Assembly (NCBI GenBank): GCA_963730995.1
Contig: CAVSUB010000013.1
Coordinates: forward strand, 310,001-374,000
DNA from: CAVSUB01 sp963730995
GTDB lineage: Bacteria > Acidobacteriota > Vicinamibacteria > Vicinamibacterales > 2-12-FULL-66-21
Direction of reading: 5' to 3'
Length of the DNA: 64,000 nucleotides
In this document: piece after piece, positions 17,215-26,130 of the stretch
Layout of the letters: each line of letters opens with the position of its first letter
How positions within the stretch are numbered: the first letter of the stretch is position 1
Notes under the pieces: generated by a model
The model's database searches: none
The model's input: only the letters and a program-made list of their open reading frames with translations
What the model was told of the DNA's origin: nothing
Made by a program: the position numbers and the translations under genes

Positions 17215-19073
17215 GAGGGCCGCGTTCGAAGATCCTGGGTTTTCTGTTCGCCGTCCCGAATCGCCACCTGCGTAGCCACGCGCGCCAGCGCCCGGAGACT
17301 GCCCGGATCCCGCCACTCGGACGCTTTGTCATCGGGTAGTGCGACCACGTAATACTCGCCCGGCGGCAAGCCGCCGATTGAGTACTCGCCCATCTTGCTC
17401 GTCCAGGAGCTCCGCACCCGCCTCGGGCTCGGCCCGACATCGGACCAGGCGGCGATGTCGGTGGGAAATGCGATCACGATCGCGCCGGCATCCGCCTCCC
17501 CTTGCGGCAGCCGAACCGCACCGCGGAGAAGTGTCGACTTCTCGCTAAACGTGACGACCACACCGTCGACGTTGTCCTGAAGCTCGAGAGGCGCTTCGGA
17601 GATGTCGCGACCGTTGTACATCACCGTCTTCAACGTCCAGCCGGCCGGTGATCCTGCGGGGCGCACGAAGTATCTCCCCGGCGAGAGGCCGCCGATCGTG
17701 AAGTCGCCGCTGGTCGGTTCGGATGGCGGCGCGGTGGGAAGGACAGGAGGTCCGCCAGCCGACTGCACGAGCATCTGAACCGGTTCCAGACGAACGGACG
17801 AAGCAGTCTGGCGCGCGTTCTCCAACTCGATGTGCCCGCGAATGCGAAGCGCGTCGTTCAGTGTCAGGACGACGCCGTCAACATCCTCTTTGCCGACGGC
17901 GAGCGGAACGTCGGCCCAGCGGGCGGTCTGTGGAGACGAGACGCTTCCTTCCGGAACTGCCTGAACGCTGCTCACACGCAGCGAGTAGTGCCCGGATGGC
18001 ACCGCCGGAAAACTGAAGGCCCCATTCGCATCCGCGGTCGTCGTCGTCGCATCCTGGTCGAGTGCGAAGTCATCGAGCGCCCTCGGCCAGAGCCGAATCG
18101 GCATGCCCGCCGCAGCACCGTCGGGACCCACGACGAATCCAGAGACGCGCAGCGTTGGCACCGGTTGCAGCTGCAGGTCGATCCCGCCGCGTTCCTCGCC
18201 CGCGGTGATCGTCAGCGGCACGGTCAGGTCGATTGTCAGCGCGGATGGATGGAAGGTCGGCGGATAGAACAGCCGCTCGGCGGTTGGTGGCGGAGGCAGC
18301 GGCGATCCATCGAGGGCGATCAACGAATCCCCGGCCTGAATCGCCTTGGCTTCCGGTGACAGGGCTGCCGCGAGATCTCGACGTGACTGCAGGCGGCCCG
18401 CCTGAACCTCGCGCGCCAGGGCATGCACCATGACCACCTGCCGCGCCGGCACCAGCACGATGTACTCGCCGGGAAGGAGGCCGCCCAAGCGGTATTCGCC
18501 GCGGTCGTTCGTCGTGGCCGTCGCCGCGCCAAGAAACTGTGGTCGTCCTGACCCGACCGTGCGACGGAAGGCTCGCACGCGGATGTTGACGAGCGGTTCA
18601 CCCGCTTCGTCAACGACCGTACCGGTAAGAGCGCCAGGCCTCCACATCCGAACGGCGACGTCGCCAACACGCTCGCCGTCTGCGAGCGCGATCGGCTGCG
18701 AGGGCCCGCCAGGCCGGCGACGGCCCGAGACGCCATCCGTGTAGCCCTGTTTCGTGGCCCAGACGATGAAGTTCCCACGTGGAAGATCCCGGAACACGAA
18801 GTAGCCATCGGCCGTCGTCAGGATCCGCGGCGCCGTCAGGGCTTCGTCGCGGGAGACCCGCGACGTACCCGTGATCGTCACGATCGCGTCGCGCAGAGGC
18901 TTGCCCGTGATCGCATCGATCACCTGTCCGACGATGAGGCCGCGCCCCGTCGGTGGCGGTTGTCGGCGAACCTGCGCTCCGCCTGGCACGACTGCCAGCG
19001 CACAGACAATCAGGGCAGTCATGACTGGCCGGTTGGGCGGGATCAGCCGAGGTCCGATGCGGATTGATCGCAC
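17208..19073 (-). CDS. Secreted carboxypeptidase-regulatory-like domain protein (copy 1)
   Basis: A 621-residue secreted protein with a hydrophobic N-terminal segment (MTALIVCALAVVPGGAQV) and a series of carboxypeptidase-regulatory-like beta domains (GLIVGQVIDAITGKPLRDAI, GALTGTVVDEAGEPLVNIRV, LRVSGFVVGPDGAAAGM, ALRIRGHIEL). It is paralogous to the next gene, sharing the YPPTFHP/FYPGTV element, the NGRDI motif and a C-terminal PPGEYYVVALPD element (PAGEYYAVAASD in the other copy), which indicates a tandem duplication. The GTG start at 19073 has GGAGG seven bases upstream. There is no catalytic motif; a binding or scaffold role is inferred. Confidence 0.85.
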   Translation of the reverse strand: MRSIRIGPRLIPPNRPVMTALIVCALAVVPGGAQVRRQPPPTGRGLIVGQVIDAITGKPLRDAIVTITGTSRVSRDEALTAPRILTTADGYFVFRDLPRGNFIVWATKQGYTDGVSGRRRPGGPSQPIALADGERVGDVAVRMWRPGALTGTVVDEAGEPLVNIRVRAFRRTVGSGRPQFLGAATATTNDRGEYRLGGLLPGEYIVLVPARQVVMVHALAREVQAGRLQSRRDLAAALSPEAKAIQAGDSLIALDGSPLPPPPTAERLFYPPTFHPSALTIDLTVPLTITAGEERGGIDLQLQPVPTLRVSGFVVGPDGAAAGMPIRLWPRALDDFALDQDATTTTADANGAFSFPAVPSGHYSLRVSSVQAVPEGSVSSPQTARWADVPLAVGKEDVDGVVLTLNDALRIRGHIELENARQTASSVRLEPVQMLVQSAGGPPVLPTAPPSEPTSGDFTIGGLSPGRYFVRPAGSPAGWTLKTVMYNGRDISEAPLELQDNVDGVVVTFSEKSTLLRGAVRLPQGEADAGAIVIAFPTDIAAWSDVGPSPRRVRSSWTSKMGEYSIGGLPPGEYYVVALPDDKASEWRDPGSLRALARVATQVAIRDGEQKTQDLRTRPSW

Positions 19074-19199
19074 GAAGATCCTCCGTTTAGACGGCGGAGT
19101 ACGCGCTGGCGGCCGGAAAATATACTACGGACTTGTTTCTGCAGCGTGACGGCATGCCAACCCGGATCGAGCATCCGGGCCGTGCGGACCGCCGGAACG

Positions 19200-19940
19200 T
19201 CAGGACTTCCGCGCGGCTTCGAGCTCCCGCTGCGCTTCCGAGAGGTAGCTCGATTGCGGGAACTCCTGGACGATCCGGTCGAATGTTCGTGCGGCTTCTT
19301 CCTTGCGGCCGGCCCGGACGTACGCGCGTCCGAGCTGCATCAGCACGCCGTCCACGGGCATCTGTGAGGTGGTGTCGCGACTCAGCTCCGTGTAGATCTG
19401 AATCGCGTTGTCGTACTTGCCCTGAGCGACCTGCGCGTCCGCGAGCCCGAGGCGCGCCGTCCGCGCGTAGATGCTGCCGGTGCCTTTGCTGACCACTTCC
19501 TGAAACCGCTGCTCCGCCTCCGGGTATTGACCGAGGGCGGCGAGGATCCCCGCCAGGTGATACTTCGCGACAAGTCCCGGCGTGGAGTTGGGATAACGGT
19601 CGGCCGCTTCGCGGAACTTGGGCAGCGCGGCCTGGAGTTTCTCCTGCTCGGTCGTGAAGGTTCCTGCCTGAGGAAGCGGCGCGGGGCTTCCGGGCGCAGG
19701 CGCGGTAATCGGCACGACGGGCGCGTCGTAGACCGCGATTGCCGAGGCGAGCATCTCGTTCGCGCCGGAGTCGCGGGCCTGTCGCCACCACACATAGCCG
19801 CCAATTCCCGCCAGGACCACGACGAGCGCTGTCAACGCCATGGTGATGGTGCGCTTCTGCGCTTCCAGCACTTCACGCGTGTGAGCGACCGTCCGCGCGA
19901 ACTCGTTCTCTTTCAGCTTGTGCCGTTCGATGCTCTTCAT
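19200..19940 (-). CDS. Membrane-anchored TPR protein (YfgM/BamD-like)
   Basis: A 246-residue protein with a short basic N-terminus (MKSIERHKLKENEFA), one transmembrane helix near residues 31-50 (TITMALTALVVVLAGIGGYV) and a periplasmic TPR region (FREAADRYPNSTPGLVAKYHLAGIL, ALGQYPEAEQRFQEVV, AQGKYDNAIQIY, AGRKEEAARTFDRIVQEFP). The layout resembles YfgM/tetratricopeptide accessory proteins of the secretion or Bam systems. The in-frame extension to 20027 was not used because family members begin with this ENEFA-type N-terminus. A ytfP/bamB-like neighbour that would define its partner is not present. Confidence 0.85.
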   Translation of the reverse strand: MKSIERHKLKENEFARTVAHTREVLEAQKRTITMALTALVVVLAGIGGYVWWRQARDSGANEMLASAIAVYDAPVVPITAPAPGSPAPLPQAGTFTTEQEKLQAALPKFREAADRYPNSTPGLVAKYHLAGILAALGQYPEAEQRFQEVVSKGTGSIYARTARLGLADAQVAQGKYDNAIQIYTELSRDTTSQMPVDGVLMQLGRAYVRAGRKEEAARTFDRIVQEFPQSSYLSEAQRELEAARKS

Positions 19941-20027
19941 AAACCTCGTTGGACGTGCAGTCGATCTGACTCTATGACCTGCCCTCCGCGGGCCGGTTCT
20001 GCGAGAGGCAGGCTGCAGGCGAGTCAA

Positions 20028-20104
20028 TGGCGCGCCCGGCAGGTCTCGAACCTGCGACCCCCGGTTTAGGAAACCGATGCTCTATCCTGCTGAGCTACGG
20101 GCGC
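20028..20104 (-). tRNA. tRNA-Arg(CCT)
   Basis: On the minus strand the sequence folds as a complete tRNA: acceptor GCGCCCG/CGGGCGC, D-arm GCTCAGCAGGATAGAGC, anticodon stem TCGGT/ACCGG with loop TTCCTAA (anticodon CCT, reading AGG), T-arm GCAGGTTCGAGACCTGC, discriminator G and an encoded CCA. It sits alone between the TPR protein and apt. Confidence 0.95.
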
Positions 20105-20179
20105 CGGTAAAACGTACTATTCTAGCTCACGGTCGGGCTGGACCCTTGTCCCGTCCCCGTCTTCGCTGGGACGTTGTAG

Positions 20180-20201
20180 GGCGGGGCTTTTGAGCCCCGC
20201 C
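20180..20201 (-). terminator. GC-rich hairpin at the end of apt (GGCGGGGC-type palindrome)
   Basis: GGCGGGGCT (20180-20188) pairs perfectly with AGCCCCGCC (20193-20201) around a TTTG loop, directly overlapping the apt stop codon. It is preceded by GTAG, like the related palindrome at 39882. It may terminate apt, but the conserved sequence suggests a dispersed REP-like element. Confidence 0.6.
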
Positions 20202-20716
20202 TAGTAGGCGAGTACCACGTGCACGTTCTCGCCCGCAAGCCGCGCACGCCCTTTGAGATCGGTGAGCTCGATCAGGAACGCTACGCCAGTGACGGTGCCG
20301 CCGATTTCCTTCACGAGATCGACCGTCGCCCGCGCCGTGCCTCCGGTGGCGAGCAGATCGTCCACGATGAGGACCCGCTGGCCCGGATCGATCGCGTCGC
20401 GATGGATCTCGAGGCTGTCGGTCCCGTACTCGAGGTCGTACGTCTTTCGCACCGTGACCGACGGCAGCTTCCCCACTTTGCGCACCGGCACGAACCCCGC
20501 GCCGAGCCGGTCTGCGACGGCGCCGCCCAGGATGAACCCGCGGCTCTCGACACCGACCACCAGCGCGATGTCAGCGTTCGCGTAGGGGCCGGCGAGCGCG
20601 TCGACGGCGAGCTTGAATCCCTCCGGGTCTCGCAGCAGCGTCGTGACGTCGTAGAAGAGAATGCCCGCCTTCGGGAAGTCAGGGACGTGCCGTATCTTTG
20701 CTTTGAGTGCCTGCAT
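20201..20716 (-). CDS. apt: Adenine phosphoribosyltransferase
   Basis: A 171-residue purine-salvage enzyme that converts adenine and PRPP to AMP. It carries the family motifs: IRHVPDFPKAGILFYDVTTLL at the N-terminus, VGVESRGFILGG near residue 54, VPVRKVGKLP near 78, and the PRPP-binding VLIVDDLLATGGTA near residue 116. Length is normal. The ATG at 20716 starts directly before this conserved N-terminus. Gene order with acylphosphatase (57 bases upstream, same strand) suggests a loose operon. Confidence 0.97.
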   Translation of the reverse strand: MQALKAKIRHVPDFPKAGILFYDVTTLLRDPEGFKLAVDALAGPYANADIALVVGVESRGFILGGAVADRLGAGFVPVRKVGKLPSVTVRKTYDLEYGTDSLEIHRDAIDPGQRVLIVDDLLATGGTARATVDLVKEIGGTVTGVAFLIELTDLKGRARLAGENVHVVLAY

Positions 20717-20773
20717 CTACCCTCTGTGTCGGTGAGTGCCGGGCGAGTGCCCGACTGTACGAAAGACCTGAGA

Positions 20774-21049
20774 TCAGCCCCGAACGTTGAACCCCGTGGC
20801 CCTTCCGGACGGTGCGACGTCGTCGACCATCACATCCTCAATCCGCGCGCCAGCGGGCCCCCGCCGCAGCTTCGCCTCGGCGCGATTGACCGCCTCCAGG
20901 TCACCCTCGAAAAGCACTTCGACGCGGCCGTCCGCGAGGTTCCGGACCCAGCCATGCAGGCCCTCGACCGCCGCCTGCGTCTCGGTGAAGGCGCGAAAAC
21001 CGACACCTTGAACGCGGCCTCTGATCACGTACTTTCGCGCGACTTGCAT
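20774..21049 (-). CDS. acyP: Acylphosphatase
   Basis: A 91-residue acylphosphatase that hydrolyses carboxyl-phosphate bonds. The catalytic motif GRVQGVGFRAF (with the phosphate-binding loop and arginine) is near residue 10 and the catalytic asparagine is in GWVRNLADGRVEV near 33. The ATG at 21049 gives the standard length; the longer in-frame form from 21088 would add a non-conserved extension. Same strand as and just upstream of apt. Confidence 0.95.
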   Translation of the reverse strand: MQVARKYVIRGRVQGVGFRAFTETQAAVEGLHGWVRNLADGRVEVLFEGDLEAVNRAEAKLRRGPAGARIEDVMVDDVAPSGRATGFNVRG

Positions 21050-21187
21050 GAACCAGAGATTATGAATCGGCCGGGAGTGCCGCGGCAAGCGCTGCGCCGA
21101 CGTCCGGTATACTCAGTGGCCGCGCGACAGCGCCGCAATCTGAACGATCTGCCCCGTTCCGGAGCGACGAAGGCCATCCTCCAAGAG

Positions 21188-22033
21188 ATGCCAAGGATCA
21201 GTGCCAGCAGCCACGGCGAATCAAGGCTTCGAATGTTGCGTGTCGTCAGACGCGGCGATCGCCACGACCCGAAGGACCTGACCGTCTCGTGCCGCTTCGA
21301 AGGCGACTTCGGCGTGTCGTTCACCGCCGGCCGCTCCGAGGGGCTCGTGCCCGGCGAGGCGCTGAAGAATCTCGTGCACGCTACCGCGCGCACCGACGGC
21401 CACGGCGAGATCGAGTCGTTCGGCCTCGCGCTGTGCGAGCGCTTGCTTTCGTCGTTTCCAAAGATCACGAAGGTCCGCGTGGAGATTGCCGAACAGATCT
21501 GGTCGCGGCTCGAGATCGGCGGCAGAGCGCAGGGCCAGGCGTTCGAGGCGGGCGCGAGCGAACGCCGGACGACGGCCGTCACCAGCAACGGCCGGCAGAT
21601 AGCGGTCGTCTCCGGGATCGATCAGCTGGCGCTGATGCGCACGGCAGGCCTGCGCCCCGCGGGACGGCAGGAGGACGTGACCGGCGCGCAGGACGGCCTC
21701 CAGCGACTGCTGGTCGGCGCGCTCGGTGCGCGCTGGAGCTACAGCAGCCCTGACGTAACCTTCGGATCCTACCGTCAGGGCGTCCGCGCGGTCATCGTCG
21801 AGACCTTCGCCGCGCACGCGCGGCTCTCCGTCGAGCACACCCTCCACGCGATCGGCGAGGTCGCCCTCGCCTCATACCCCGAGATCGTCGACATCACCCT
21901 GACAATGCAGGAGCGTCCCTACCGTCCGGCGGATCTGTTCAGCGCCGGCGTCGAGAACCCCGACGATCTCTTCCTCGTGATCGAGGAGCCGCTCGGGAAC
22001 GTCGAAGTCACGATGGAGCGAGGGGACGGATGA
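21188..22033 (+). CDS. Urate oxidase-fold protein (T-fold), probably catalytically altered
   Basis: A 281-residue protein with the two-domain tunnelling fold of urate oxidase. Recognisable elements include FEGDFGVSF, GEALKNLVHATAR near residue 56, GEIESFGLALCERLLSSFP, and SVEHTLHAIGEVALASYPEI near 214, which align with the KNTIYITAK and SVQATMYKMAEQIL elements of fungal uricase. By eye the catalytic dyad (Lys10 and Thr57 in Aspergillus flavus uricase) is Glu11 and Gly56, the substrate Gln228 is Glu216, and the Asn254/His256 pair is Glu/Pro in QERPY. It may therefore bind another purine-like ligand or be inactive. The ATG at 21188 keeps the aligned HGESRLR N-terminus. Divergent from acyP; no other uric-acid degradation genes nearby. 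Confidence 0.75.
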   Translation: MPRISASSHGESRLRMLRVVRRGDRHDPKDLTVSCRFEGDFGVSFTAGRSEGLVPGEALKNLVHATARTDGHGEIESFGLALCERLLSSFPKITKVRVEIAEQIWSRLEIGGRAQGQAFEAGASERRTTAVTSNGRQIAVVSGIDQLALMRTAGLRPAGRQEDVTGAQDGLQRLLVGALGARWSYSSPDVTFGSYRQGVRAVIVETFAAHARLSVEHTLHAIGEVALASYPEIVDITLTMQERPYRPADLFSAGVENPDDLFLVIEEPLGNVEVTMERGDG

Positions 22034-22037
22034 CGAT

Positions 22038-22076
22038 CAGCTCTCAGCTGAACGCTGACAGCTGATAGCTGACAGC
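22038..22076. repeat. AGCTGAN heptamer tract
   Basis: A short run of AGCTGAA / AGCTGAC / AGCTGAT heptamers with one CGCTGAC variant fills the 45-base gap between two convergent genes. It is nearly the same unit as the (AGCTGAA)4 tract at 43844. Confidence 0.75.
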
Positions 22077-22078
22077 TT

Positions 22079-25000
22079 CTATTTCCCCTCATCCCTCACC
22101 AGTTCCAGCTTCTGAGAAGCGAGAATCTTGTTCAGCGCCGTCAGTTCGGTGCGGACGAGTGCATCGAGTCTCGCTACCTGCTGGTCGAGCCGCGACGACA
22201 GGTCCTTGAACACGGTGTAGGACTGATCGGTCGGTCTGTTGTCGCCGCTCTCGACGATGCCCTGCAGCGCTGCGAGCTTGTTGTTCAATCGAATCGGATA
22301 GTTGAGCGGATCCTGGCTGCTGCGATTCCGGTACTGATAGATCTCCCCTTCGACGTCGGTCAGCTTGTCCGTCAGCGTCTGCGCCACTGCCTTCAGTGAC
22401 TGATCGCTCGCTTTGCCGGTCCGATCTGCTATCTGCGATTTGAGATTCCGGATTCTGATCACTGCCTCGTTCGCGACGGTGACCTTGTCGTTGATCGCTT
22501 TCGCGAGCTCGAACTGCTCGTGGAGGTCCGCGTCGGTGACAGTCGGCACGGCCGCATTGCGTTTGATCTCGAAGTCCTGCGCTTTCGTGACGCCGGCTGC
22601 GGTCAACCTCACTTGATACTTTCCTGGCGGCGCCAGCGGGCCGCGTACGCCGCCGGCCCACATGATCAACCCCGGGAAGTCGCGCGCGTTCGGGTATCGC
22701 ATATCCCAATTGAACCGGTTCATCCCCTGCTTGACCGTTACCGTCGCCGGTGGACCGCCACGGCCTCCGCCCTCTTCATCCGGCTCGGGGGCCGGGGCCG
22801 GCGCTGCCCCACGGCCCTCTCGCCCGCCACTTTCAGGAGGCGTTCCATTGAACGTGACGATGCTTTTTGCCTGCGGGTCGAGGATTTCCACCGTGACTTT
22901 GTCGGCAGCCTGCTTGAGGTAGTAGTCGATCGCGACGCCGCGTGAAATGGATCGCGTTGCGTCGGACGGTTGGAAGAGGACGACCGGTTCGTTGGTCGTC
23001 TCGCGGGAAATCTGCCGCAGCACGCCGATGTTGTCGAGCGAGTAGAACGATCGACCGTGTGTCCCGAGCAGCACGTCGTCGTTCCTGACTTCGATGCCGT
23101 GCACCGGCGTCACCGGAAGATCCAGCTGCAGCGACTGCCATGCGGCGCCATCGTCGAACGAGACATAGATGCCGGTATCCGTGCCGAGAAACAGCAGGCC
23201 GCTGCGCTTCTTGTCTTCGCGAATCGCCCGCGCGATGTTCTCGCCCGTCAGGCCGTTGGTGATCTTCGTCCACGTCTTTCCGGAGTCCGCGGTCTTGTAG
23301 ACGTAAGGCGCGCGGTCGCCCAGCTGATACCGGTTGCCGGCCAGGTACGCCGTACCGGCGCTGTGGGGTGAGGCCTCTATAAGGCTGATGCGGGTGAAGG
23401 GTGGCAGGTCCGGCGGTGTGACGTTCTGCCAGTTCTGCCCTCCGTCACGCGTGACGTGCACGAGGCCGTCGTCGGAGCCGGCCCAGAGAACGTTGCCGTC
23501 TACGGCCGAGGGCGCAATCGTGAAGATGGTCGCATACGTTTCGACGCCCGTCTGATCGAGCGTGATCGGGCCCCCCGAGGGTCCGAGCGTCGAGGGATCG
23601 TGGCGCGTCAGATCCGGGCTGATGCGCTGCCAGCTCTGACCTTCGTTGACCGACTTCCAGACGTGCTGAGACGTGACGTACAGGACGTCAGGGTTCGTGG
23701 GGGCGATGACGATCGGGTACGTCCACTGGAAGCGCTCGGTGATGTCGCCCGAGGAGAATCCCATCGGGTTGTCCGGCCAGACGTTGATCGAGCGCCGCTC
23801 GCCGGTTCGAACGTTCGTGCGCGTCAAGAGCCCGCCGTAGCTTCCGGCGTAGAACACGTCCTTATCCTGCGGGTCCGGCGCAATGTAGCCACTCTCTCCT
23901 CCGCCGACCTCGTACAACTCGCCGGCCCCGGTGCTGGGCACGCAGGCCGTGCTGTTGTCCTGTTGAGCGCCGCAGACGTGATACGGAACGTGCGCCGTCG
24001 TGAAGACGTTGTAGAACTGCGCCGTTGGAAAGTCCTGATCGGTCCAGGTCTCGCCGGCGTTCACGGAGACGTTCGCTCCGCCGTCGTTGCTGTTGATCAT
24101 TCGCTTCGGATCGTTCGAAGCGATCCAGAGGTCGTGGTTGTCGCCGTGCGGCACCCGGATGCCTCGAATCGATTTGCCCGCGTCCGTCGAGCGATAGATC
24201 CCGGTGTTGAGGATGTAGAGCGTGTCCTTGACCTGAGGGTCGGCGTAGATGCGCGTGTAGTAGAACGCACGCTGCCGGAGCCGGCGATCCTCGTTGACCA
24301 TCTTCCACGTGGCGCCGGCATCGTCTGACAGGAAGACGCCACCTTCCGCCGCTTCGATGATCGCGTAGACGCGGGAGGGATCCGCACCCGACACCGAAAC
24401 GCCCACTTTGCCCCAGATTGGTTTCGGCAGGCCGGGGTTTTTCGTGATCTCGGTCCAGTGCTCGCCGCCGTCCGTTGACTTGAAAAGACCGCTGCCAGGC
24501 CCGCCGCTCGACAGCGAGTGCGGCGTGCGTGAGACTTCCCAAAGGCCGGCGTAGAGTACGTCCGGGTTCTTCGGGTCCATCGACAAATCGACCGCGCCGG
24601 TCTTGTCGTCGCGGAACAGAATTCTTCGCCACGTCTTGCCGCCGTCGACGGTCTTGAAAACTCCGCGCTCCGGATTCGGCGCGTACGGATCTCCGAGCGC
24701 GGCCACGTATACGACGTCGGAGTTCCAGGGGTGGACGCGGATCCTGGCGACGGTCAAGGTCTTCTCGAGGCCGACGTGCGTCCACGTCTTCCCGGCATCC
24801 GTGGACTTGTAGACGCCGTCCCCCTGGAGCACGTTTCCGCGCAGCTCCGTCTCGCCCATACCGACGTAGACGATGTCCGGATTCGACTCGGCAAGGGCGA
24901 CGGCTCCGACGGATGACGACTTGAAGAAGCGATCCGACATCGGTTGCCACGTCTGACCCCCGTCGGTCGTCTTCCACAGTCCCCCGCCGGTGGCTCCGAA

Positions 25001-25243
25001 GTAGTACTCCAGGGGGCGGCTGCTGCTGCCCGCGACGGCTTGCGACCGTCCCCCGCGAGCGGGGCCGAGTGAGCGCCAGCGCAGCCCGGCGAACAGCGCC
25101 GGGTCGATCGTGGTAGCCGGCTGCGTCGTGGGCGCGGCCTGCGCGTGAATCGGCGTGGAACGGTCGCCGGGCGCTGCCGACGCAATCAACGCCACTGCAC
25201 ATGCGCCGATTACACTCCTGACGCTGGTTCTCCGGAGTCCCAT
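22079..25243 (-). CDS. Sortilin/VPS10-like beta-propeller secreted protein (BNR repeat)
   Basis: About 1,054 residues: signal peptide (SVIGACAVALIASAAPG), then at least eight Asp-box/BNR repeats of the S-x-D-x-G-x-x-W type (KTTDGGQTW, STDAGKTWTH, TVDGGKTWRR, STDGGEHWTE, SDDAGATWKM, TADSGKTWTK, SFDDGAAWQS) characteristic of ten-bladed sortilin-type propellers. The C-terminal 300 residues hold an Ig-like GMNRFNWDMRYPNARDFPG segment and a helical coiled region. Annotated relatives are called 'glycosyl hydrolase', but no catalytic residues are obvious; a secreted binding or glycan-processing role is inferred. ATG at 25243 follows a good AGGAG. An in-frame extension to 25450 lacks a signal and was rejected. 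Confidence 0.88.
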   Translation of the reverse strand: MGLRRTSVRSVIGACAVALIASAAPGDRSTPIHAQAAPTTQPATTIDPALFAGLRWRSLGPARGGRSQAVAGSSSRPLEYYFGATGGGLWKTTDGGQTWQPMSDRFFKSSSVGAVALAESNPDIVYVGMGETELRGNVLQGDGVYKSTDAGKTWTHVGLEKTLTVARIRVHPWNSDVVYVAALGDPYAPNPERGVFKTVDGGKTWRRILFRDDKTGAVDLSMDPKNPDVLYAGLWEVSRTPHSLSSGGPGSGLFKSTDGGEHWTEITKNPGLPKPIWGKVGVSVSGADPSRVYAIIEAAEGGVFLSDDAGATWKMVNEDRRLRQRAFYYTRIYADPQVKDTLYILNTGIYRSTDAGKSIRGIRVPHGDNHDLWIASNDPKRMINSNDGGANVSVNAGETWTDQDFPTAQFYNVFTTAHVPYHVCGAQQDNSTACVPSTGAGELYEVGGGESGYIAPDPQDKDVFYAGSYGGLLTRTNVRTGERRSINVWPDNPMGFSSGDITERFQWTYPIVIAPTNPDVLYVTSQHVWKSVNEGQSWQRISPDLTRHDPSTLGPSGGPITLDQTGVETYATIFTIAPSAVDGNVLWAGSDDGLVHVTRDGGQNWQNVTPPDLPPFTRISLIEASPHSAGTAYLAGNRYQLGDRAPYVYKTADSGKTWTKITNGLTGENIARAIREDKKRSGLLFLGTDTGIYVSFDDGAAWQSLQLDLPVTPVHGIEVRNDDVLLGTHGRSFYSLDNIGVLRQISRETTNEPVVLFQPSDATRSISRGVAIDYYLKQAADKVTVEILDPQAKSIVTFNGTPPESGGREGRGAAPAPAPEPDEEGGGRGGPPATVTVKQGMNRFNWDMRYPNARDFPGLIMWAGGVRGPLAPPGKYQVRLTAAGVTKAQDFEIKRNAAVPTVTDADLHEQFELAKAINDKVTVANEAVIRIRNLKSQIADRTGKASDQSLKAVAQTLTDKLTDVEGEIYQYRNRSSQDPLNYPIRLNNKLAALQGIVESGDNRPTDQSYTVFKDLSSRLDQQVARLDALVRTELTALNKILASQKLELVRDEGK

Positions 25244-25439
25244 CTCTTCTCCTTGACTGGCTTGGGGGATGCTATGCGAAGGCGGAACCTCCAACAAGGC
25301 AACCGAGTCCCGAGGTCCAGTCCGTGTCCTGTGAGCTCGGATTCCGATGCTTGGAGCTAATCGATCGCAGAATCTCATGAGTCGGATCCGCATGCGGCAC
25401 GCCTTGTGCTCTGCTCGGTGATCCAGGAGGGGCAGAACG

Positions 25440-25589
25440 ATGCTGTTCACGATTGCGGTGATTCTGTTGGTTCTCTGGCTGCTCGGGTTGGTAAGCGGTT
25501 ACACTCTGGGCAACTTCATCTACGTGCTGTTGGTGATCGCGCTCGTGCTGTTCGTGGTCGGCCTCGTCAGCGGACGACGAACCGTCTGA
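25440..25589 (+). CDS. Small lmo0937-type membrane protein
   Basis: A 49-residue protein almost entirely made of two hydrophobic segments (MLFTIAVILLVLWLLGLVSG and FIYVLLVIALVLFVVGLVSG) with a basic tail GRRTV. This matches the widespread lmo0937/DUF5670 family of tiny membrane proteins, often stress-linked. AGGAGG lies about 8 bases before the ATG. Function unknown. Confidence 0.8.
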   Translation: MLFTIAVILLVLWLLGLVSGYTLGNFIYVLLVIALVLFVVGLVSGRRTV

Positions 25590-25703
25590 AGATGACGGCC
25601 CGTGGGTGGGGGTTCCAGCGGACGGTCACCCGCTGGACGTGCGAGACGTCAATCGCTGCCGTTCTGGCAGAGCCTGCGTCGCGCGCCGGATGACGACAGT
25701 TGT

Positions 25704-25739
25704 CAGCCAACGGTTTGGCCGGCGGAGGCCAAGCCGTTG
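25704..25739. terminator. 15-bp stem hairpin
   Basis: GCCAACGGTTTGGCC (25704-25718) pairs with GGCCAAGCCGTTGGC (25725-25739) with a single G-T pair and a six-base loop. It lies about 115 bases downstream of the small membrane protein and could end its transcript; the trailing sequence is only weakly T-rich. Confidence 0.5.
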
Positions 25740-25822
25740 GCCGCTGTTTGACGACGGCGCTTCAAGAACGCTCGATTGATTCAGGAAAAACAACTGACCG
25801 CTGGTAGAGCCTGCAGGAACGC

Positions 25823-25956
25823 AAGTTGCTGTGAGCTGCGGCGCCCACCTATCGCTGGGCTTCCAGGACGCGAGCGCGTCACTTTCGAAGACGCGAGCGA
25901 CGCTCCTGAAGTCAGCGGAAGCGGAGAGTAGGCAGCAGGCGGCTCATGTGCAACTT
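25823..25956. ncRNA. Candidate structured RNA (rod-like fold, 6S-like at best)
   Basis: This lies in the roughly 540-base stretch (25590-26130) without a supportable gene. Six nested pairings are visible: AAGTTGC/GCAACTT (25823/25950), GAGCTGC/GCGGCTC (25833/25939), CCTA/TAGG (25848/25929), CGCTG/CAGCG (25853/25913), CTTCCAGGA/TCCTGAAG (25860/25904) and GCGTC/GACGC (25876/25890) with a nine-base loop. The overall shape, an interrupted long hairpin, is reminiscent of 6S RNA, but chance pairing in GC-rich DNA is possible. Orientation cannot be fixed. Confidence 0.3.
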
Positions 25957-26130
25957 CGGTCTCCTCCGGGCTGAAGCGGGTTGTGGTCTCGCAACGCAGC
26001 CCCAGCGCGAACGCAACCTGCTGTCTACTCGCCTCTCGTGTTCACCTGCACGAACAATCCGCAAGCTGGTGGAAGGCGCACTACACTCGGTAGTGGGCCG
26101 GCTGAGAAGTGGAAGCTGGACGGAACGCTG

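Noticed and set aside
20219..21187. Upstream extension of the urate-oxidase-fold frame
   Set aside because: It is antisense to apt and acylphosphatase, which are clearly real, so the start at 21188 is used.
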